A DNA stretch of 64,000 nt from Sphingobium sp. EM0848. GTDB lineage: Bacteria; Pseudomonadota; Alphaproteobacteria; Sphingomonadales; Sphingomonadaceae. The notes under the pieces are model-generated. The model saw only the letters and a list, made by a program, of their open reading frames with translations, ran no database searches and was not told the DNA's origin. Position numbers and translations under genes: made by a program. The stretch covers positions 1-64,000 of the forward strand of contig NZ_JABXWB010000005.1 of assembly GCF_013375555.1 (NCBI RefSeq). The letters run 5' to 3'. Shown here piece after piece: positions 59,993-64,000 of the stretch (the stretch's first letter is position 1; each line of letters opens with the position of its first letter).

Positions 59993-62137
59993 ATGGGAGC
60001 CATTGATTGTTCCAGGCTATTGTTGTGCCTGACGTCCGTGAGCGGTTTCGCATTGGTTGGCGCATCCGCCGCATCCGCGCAGACGGCGCCCGATCAGGGA
60101 ATGACGATGCCCGACATCGTCGTGACCGCCCAGCGCCGCGCCGAAAAGCTGGAGGATGTGCCGATCACCATCACCTCCGTCAGCGGAGAGACGTTACAGT
60201 CGAACAATATCAACACCGTCACCCAGATCGCCCGCGCCGTGCCCGCGCTGCGTTTCGACTTCGCGGGAGCAGCCGCGCAGCCGACCATTCGCGGCGTCGG
60301 CAGCGCCCTGTCGGGACCGGGCCTCTATTCCAACGTCTCGACCTATGTCGACGGCTTCTACATGCCCAGCCCGTCCTCGCTCGATTTCCAGTTCATGAGC
60401 ATCCAGAGCGTCGATGTGCTGAAAGGTCCGCAGGGCACGCTGTTCGGCCGCAATGCGACCGGCGGCGCGATACTGGTGACGACCGCCAAGCCCAGCTTCA
60501 CGCCCACCATGACGGCGCGGGCCAGCTATTCGCGCTGGAACACCCTCAATGGCGGCGTCTATGGCTCGACCGGCCTTGGCGACAAGATCGCGATCGATTT
60601 CGCGGGCATCTATGAACGCAGCGATGGCTGGCTGCACAATATCGTCACCGGCAAGCGCGATGGCGATTATGAACGCTATGGCGTACGCAGCAAATTACTG
60701 TTCGAGCCGTCCGACGCCGTGCGCTTTACCCTGGCCTTCACGCACAACCATGTCCGCGACGGCAAGGTGCGTGCCTATAATGCCTATGAGGGGCTGTCGA
60801 TCGGCACCACCGTCCCCGGCACCGTCATCGCACAGGATCGGGGCGACGTTTCCTATAATGGCAAGGTCGATTTCCTGCTCAAAACCTATGCCTATCAATT
60901 GACCAGCGAGTTCGATCTGGGCTTCGCGGACCTCAAATCCTATACGATGGTCCGGCGGGAAACGGGCGAGAATAATCTCGACCGCGATGGCCTGTTCCTG
61001 CCCTATCTCTATTCGAACAGCCAGACCAAGTACAACACCTTCACCGAAGAACTAAACCTGTCCTCCAAGCCCGGCGGCCCCTTCAGCTGGGTAGCGGGAC
61101 TGTTCTTCATGAAGGATAATAATTTCTTCCCCTATCTCAAATCCTCGACCAATGGTGGACCGCTGGTCAACACGCCCAATTATGGCGTGAAGACCAAAAG
61201 CTATGCCGCCTTTCTGGACGCCACCTATGAGCTGACCGACGGCCTGTTCCTGACCGCAGGCGGCCGGTATAGCGAGGAAAAGCCCGACGCCTTTTTCGGC
61301 ACGGCAGCGGGCGGGCGCGTCGAATATACGGACAAGTTCAAACGCTTCACCCCACGCGTCGTGCTGCGCTACGAACCCGCGCCGGGCAGCAGCATTTATG
61401 CGTCGTGGAGCAACGGCTTCAAGGCGGGCGTACTGAACCCGTCGAGCTTCACCACCGTCTCGCTGCGGCCGGAGAAGATCAACGCCTATGAAATCGGCTA
61501 CAAGATGGCGAGCGGCGGCATCCGTTTCGACGTGTCGGCCTTCTATTATGATTATAAGGATTTGCAGGTCGCGACCTTCAACGGCGTCTCGGCATTGGTG
61601 CGTAACGCCGCCAACTCCCGCATCTATGGTGCGGAGGCCCAATTCTCCGGCAAGCTGACACAGGCGCTGACGGTCAATCTCGGCGCGGCCTACACCAATG
61701 CGAAATATAAGGACTTCCTGAACGCACCCTATTTCGAGCAGAATCTGAATCCCGCCAGTGCAACCTATGGCCGTTTCCTCAATCGCGACGGCGACGCCAG
61801 CGGGCTTGCGATGCAACGTGCGCCCAAATTCACGGCCACGGCGAACATCAACTATGATATTCCGCTGTCGAGCGGGCGGATCACGCTCAACGCCAATGGT
61901 TTCTACACTTCGACCGTCTATTTCGACCCGATCCACCAGTTCAAGCAGGACCCCTATGCCATTATTGGCCTGCGGGCGACCTGGACGAGCGACGACGACC
62001 ATTTCTCGCTCGGCGTGTTCGGGGACAATGTAACCGACGCCAAATATCGCAATCAGGTGTTGGGCGGCCCCTATTCGATCCAGTCGACCTGGGGCGATCC
62101 GGCGACCTACGGCGTGACCGCAACGATCCGATATTGA
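59993..62137 (+). CDS. TonB-dependent receptor (paralogue of the one at 30016)
   Basis: 714 aa receptor. A signal peptide ends ASAQ. PDIVVTAQRRAEKLEDVP starts the plug, which carries VLKGPQGTLFGRNATGG. The C-terminus is TYGVTATIRY, with an aromatic final residue. GGGAGAGGG precedes the ATG. It is encoded just before an AraC regulator (11-bp gap), which is probably co-transcribed and reports on the imported ligand. Confidence 0.94.
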   Translation: MGAIDCSRLLLCLTSVSGFALVGASAASAQTAPDQGMTMPDIVVTAQRRAEKLEDVPITITSVSGETLQSNNINTVTQIARAVPALRFDFAGAAAQPTIRGVGSALSGPGLYSNVSTYVDGFYMPSPSSLDFQFMSIQSVDVLKGPQGTLFGRNATGGAILVTTAKPSFTPTMTARASYSRWNTLNGGVYGSTGLGDKIAIDFAGIYERSDGWLHNIVTGKRDGDYERYGVRSKLLFEPSDAVRFTLAFTHNHVRDGKVRAYNAYEGLSIGTTVPGTVIAQDRGDVSYNGKVDFLLKTYAYQLTSEFDLGFADLKSYTMVRRETGENNLDRDGLFLPYLYSNSQTKYNTFTEELNLSSKPGGPFSWVAGLFFMKDNNFFPYLKSSTNGGPLVNTPNYGVKTKSYAAFLDATYELTDGLFLTAGGRYSEEKPDAFFGTAAGGRVEYTDKFKRFTPRVVLRYEPAPGSSIYASWSNGFKAGVLNPSSFTTVSLRPEKINAYEIGYKMASGGIRFDVSAFYYDYKDLQVATFNGVSALVRNAANSRIYGAEAQFSGKLTQALTVNLGAAYTNAKYKDFLNAPYFEQNLNPASATYGRFLNRDGDASGLAMQRAPKFTATANINYDIPLSSGRITLNANGFYTSTVYFDPIHQFKQDPYAIIGLRATWTSDDDHFSLGVFGDNVTDAKYRNQVLGGPYSIQSTWGDPATYGVTATIRY

Positions 62138-62148
62138 AGGAGAGGAAA

Positions 62149-63192
62149 ATGGCCTATCTGTCCGATCGTTCCTCGACACCAGGCGTCCGGCCTTATGCGG
62201 GAGCCGGGCGCAAACCAAGACCCAAGCCGCAGATGGAGTCGAGAATGGCGCAAAACAATGCCCGCTCCACCATGTCGCTGTCCAAGCTGGTGCTGTCCAT
62301 GCCGATTGAGCGGGCGGGCTTTGCGATGATCGAGATCGGCGCCGACGCCCATCTGCGCCTGCCGGCGATGAACCGCATGGGCTTTCACTATGTGCTGCGC
62401 GGCGAGCTGAATTTCGAAGGGCCGGACGGCGTTCGCCGCCGTCTGGTGCCCGGAGACTTCATCTGCCTGCCGCGCGGCGCCTCCCATGCCTTTATCGGGC
62501 TGGAGGCCAGCGAGGAGCCGCAGGTTGCGCGCTATCTGCGCGACCTGCCGACCTCGGAGGAACCGGCGCGATTCCGCTACGGTTCTTCCGACAAGCGGAC
62601 CTGCGTCTTGAGCGGCTCGCTCCAGACATTGCGTACGGCGGCGGACTATACCGTCCCGACCCTGCCGGAGATTGTGGTCGTCCATCCCGGTGACCACCGC
62701 ACCGCGTCGCCCAAGCCGTCCCCCCTCTGCGAGACGGCCCTGCAAGGGGCGGGCGCCTCCGCCTTTGCGGCGGCCATGATGCAGTTGCTGTTCACCCAAG
62801 CGGTGCGCACTGCCATGAGCGGATCAGCGATCGCGCATCAGCCCGACATCTACGCCTTCCGCTTCCCACGCATCGCATCGACCCACCGGCTGATGGAGCG
62901 CCATTATCACGAACCCTGGACGATCAAGCAGCTCGCGGCGGCGGCGGGGATGGCGAAATCCTCCTTCGTCACCGCCTTCACCGCCGCCATCGGGGAGCCT
63001 CCCCTCACCCGGCTGGTCGCGATCCGCCTCACCGAAGCGCGCCGCTTGCTGCGAGGCGAGCGCATGATCGCGGATATCGCCTCGGCGGTCGGCTACAAGT
63101 CGCAGGCGGCCTTCGCTCGCGCCTTTCGCCGCCATTTTGGCGAGACGCCGACCGCCGCGCGCGAGGCACTGCGCCGCGCGGGCGACGCTTGA
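62149..63192 (+). CDS. AraC-family regulator with cupin sensor domain
   Basis: 347 aa regulator. Residues 1-40 are a basic, proline-rich extension. A cupin-like domain follows (GFHYVLRGELNFEG, LVPGDFICLPRGASH), of the kind found in AraC_binding/cupin_6 regulators. The C-terminal pair of HTH motifs is MERHYHEPWTIKQLAAAAGMAKSSFVTAFTAAIGEPP and IADIASAVGYKSQAAFARAFRRHFGETP. ATG 62149 follows AAGGAGAGG. Probably senses a pathway compound and activates the TonB/amidohydrolase unit or the genes after it. Confidence 0.93.
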   Translation: MAYLSDRSSTPGVRPYAGAGRKPRPKPQMESRMAQNNARSTMSLSKLVLSMPIERAGFAMIEIGADAHLRLPAMNRMGFHYVLRGELNFEGPDGVRRRLVPGDFICLPRGASHAFIGLEASEEPQVARYLRDLPTSEEPARFRYGSSDKRTCVLSGSLQTLRTAADYTVPTLPEIVVVHPGDHRTASPKPSPLCETALQGAGASAFAAAMMQLLFTQAVRTAMSGSAIAHQPDIYAFRFPRIASTHRLMERHYHEPWTIKQLAAAAGMAKSSFVTAFTAAIGEPPLTRLVAIRLTEARRLLRGERMIADIASAVGYKSQAAFARAFRRHFGETPTAAREALRRAGDA

Positions 63193-63299
63193 TGCCGGGA
63201 GAATGCGAGTCTGTGCCGGACGGCCATCTTCCGGCCGTTCGCTTGGCATCGACCTGCCCACCGCGCAGGCTTTGAACAGGACAAAAGGAGAGAGTTCCG

Positions 63300-64000
63300 A
63301 TGAACAGCAAGCTGATCGAAAAGCCCATCATTTCGGCGGATTCCCATGTCACCGAGCCCGCCGATATCTTCAAGAACCGGCTGTCGAAAAAATATGAGGA
63401 GATTGCCCCCAGAATGATCCGCCGCCCTGAAGGCGGCGACGTCTTCCAGATTCCGGGGATGGACAATCTCTATCCCATTACGCTGGCATCGGCGGCGGGC
63501 AAGCGTGGCAAGGAACTGGCCGATCAGGCCTTCGCCAATTTCCTCGACTGCCATACGGGCGGCTGGGACCCCAAGCAGCGGCTCAAGGATCAGGAACGGG
63601 ACGGCATCCATGCCGAAATCCTCTATCCGAGTCTCGGCATGTTCCTGTCCAGCCATGACGATGTGGCGTATAAGTCGGCGATGTTCGGCGCCTATAATGA
63701 ATGGCTGGCCGAATATTGCGAAGCCGCACCCGACCGGCTGATTGGCCTTGGCGTCACGGCGCTGGAATCGCCTGAACAGGGGATCAAGGACCTTCGCGGG
63801 ATGAAGGAACTGGGCATGCGCGGCGTGATGATGCCCGGCTATCCGGTGATGGAGGATTATGACAGCCGTATCTATGATCCTTTTTGGGAGGCTGCGGTCG
63901 ATCTGGATATGCCCTTGAGCTTCCACATCCTGACCTACAAGGGCAATACCGGCGCCGACAAGCCGCGTGGGCCGAAGCTCAACCAGTTCATCCGCATCAT
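63300..64000 (+). CDS. amidohydrolase (Amidohydro_2/TIM-barrel metal-dependent hydrolase), partial
   Basis: First 233 codons of a gene cut by the window end. The start ATG follows AAAGGAGAG. ISADSHVTEP is the N-terminal metal motif of the Amidohydro_2 family (related to decarboxylases such as ACMSD and gamma-resorcylate decarboxylase), and LSFHILTYKG carries the next metal-binding His. The order AILYPS and FGAYNEWLAEYCEAAPDRLIGLG is typical. It is 107 bp downstream of the AraC gene and likely belongs to the same pathway, as a decarboxylase or hydrolase. Confidence 0.88.
   Translation, partial: MNSKLIEKPIISADSHVTEPADIFKNRLSKKYEEIAPRMIRRPEGGDVFQIPGMDNLYPITLASAAGKRGKELADQAFANFLDCHTGGWDPKQRLKDQERDGIHAEILYPSLGMFLSSHDDVAYKSAMFGAYNEWLAEYCEAAPDRLIGLGVTALESPEQGIKDLRGMKELGMRGVMMPGYPVMEDYDSRIYDPFWEAAVDLDMPLSFHILTYKGNTGADKPRGPKLNQFIRI

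Noticed and set aside
1..64000. Mobile element, prophage, CRISPR or tRNA signals
   Set aside because: I looked for transposase, integrase and phage-like proteins, regularly spaced direct repeats and tRNA-like cloverleafs and saw none. A low-level tRNA could be missed by eye.

Overview
The window is a 64 kb piece of a catabolic region from an alphaproteobacterium, most likely a member of the Sphingomonadaceae. The reasons are the high GC content, five TonB-dependent receptors with sphingomonad-style plug motifs, REP-like palindromes of the kind scattered through sphingomonad genomes, and GGAGAGG-type ribosome binding sites. The genus cannot be decided from the sequence. There are 54 supported protein genes (the last runs off the end) and no rRNA, tRNA, IS element, phage gene or CRISPR array that I can see.

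Layout. (1) 1-7453: TonB receptor, MFS carrier, GMC alcohol oxidase/dehydrogenase, SDR and a Rieske oxygenase alpha subunit. (2) 7644-16323: a TetR-crotonase-lipocalin operon, then an acyl-CoA dehydrogenase / DUF6285 / APH-kinase trio resembling the levulinate (4-hydroxyacyl-CoA phosphorylation) genes lvaC-lvaB-lvaA, flanked by two thiolase-like plus DUF35 pairs arranged as an inverted duplication. (3) 16402-27487: nitroreductase, OYE, SDRs, a deazaflavin-type reductase, two divergent acyl-CoA synthetases, EthD, GST, ALDH and a zinc alcohol dehydrogenase. (4) 27559-35988: two convergent TonB receptors with a strong bidirectional terminator between them, an amidohydrolase of the D-aminoacylase type, an ABM monooxygenase and a zinc-free MDR reductase. 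(5) 36002-51041: a long leftward set (SDR, acyl-CoA synthetase, acyl-CoA dehydrogenase pair, ECF sigma factor, MFS, SDR, esterase, SDR, PQQ-cytochrome dehydrogenase, FecR) facing an STN-type TonB receptor, that is, a cell-surface signalling system split around catabolic genes. (6) 50958-55657: TetR, ALDH, epoxide hydrolase and MDR reductase. (7) 55654-64000: DUF2889, a second APH-like kinase, a second amidohydrolase, its TonB receptor, an AraC regulator and a partial metal-dependent hydrolase.

How it fits together (inference): TonB receptors bring a hydrophobic substrate into the periplasm. PQQ, GMC, zinc-ADH and ALDH enzymes oxidise alcohols to acids, and acyl-CoA synthetases activate them. 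Dehydrogenases, the crotonase, SDRs and thiolase-like/DUF35 proteins then shorten the chain or open a ring in a beta-oxidation-like route, with the kinase module dealing with a 4-hydroxyl group. The mix recalls terpenoid, steroid or other alicyclic degradation, but the substrate is not identified.

The most striking feature is an AT-rich, near-palindromic element with core GATTAAT/TTAATC (consensus about TYGATTAATYRA) in about a dozen otherwise unrelated promoter regions of parts 1-4, 6 and 7. I did not find it in the STN/FecR promoter or in the second TetR promoter. This suggests one transcription factor controls most of the window, while the sigma/anti-sigma system and the second TetR control the rest.
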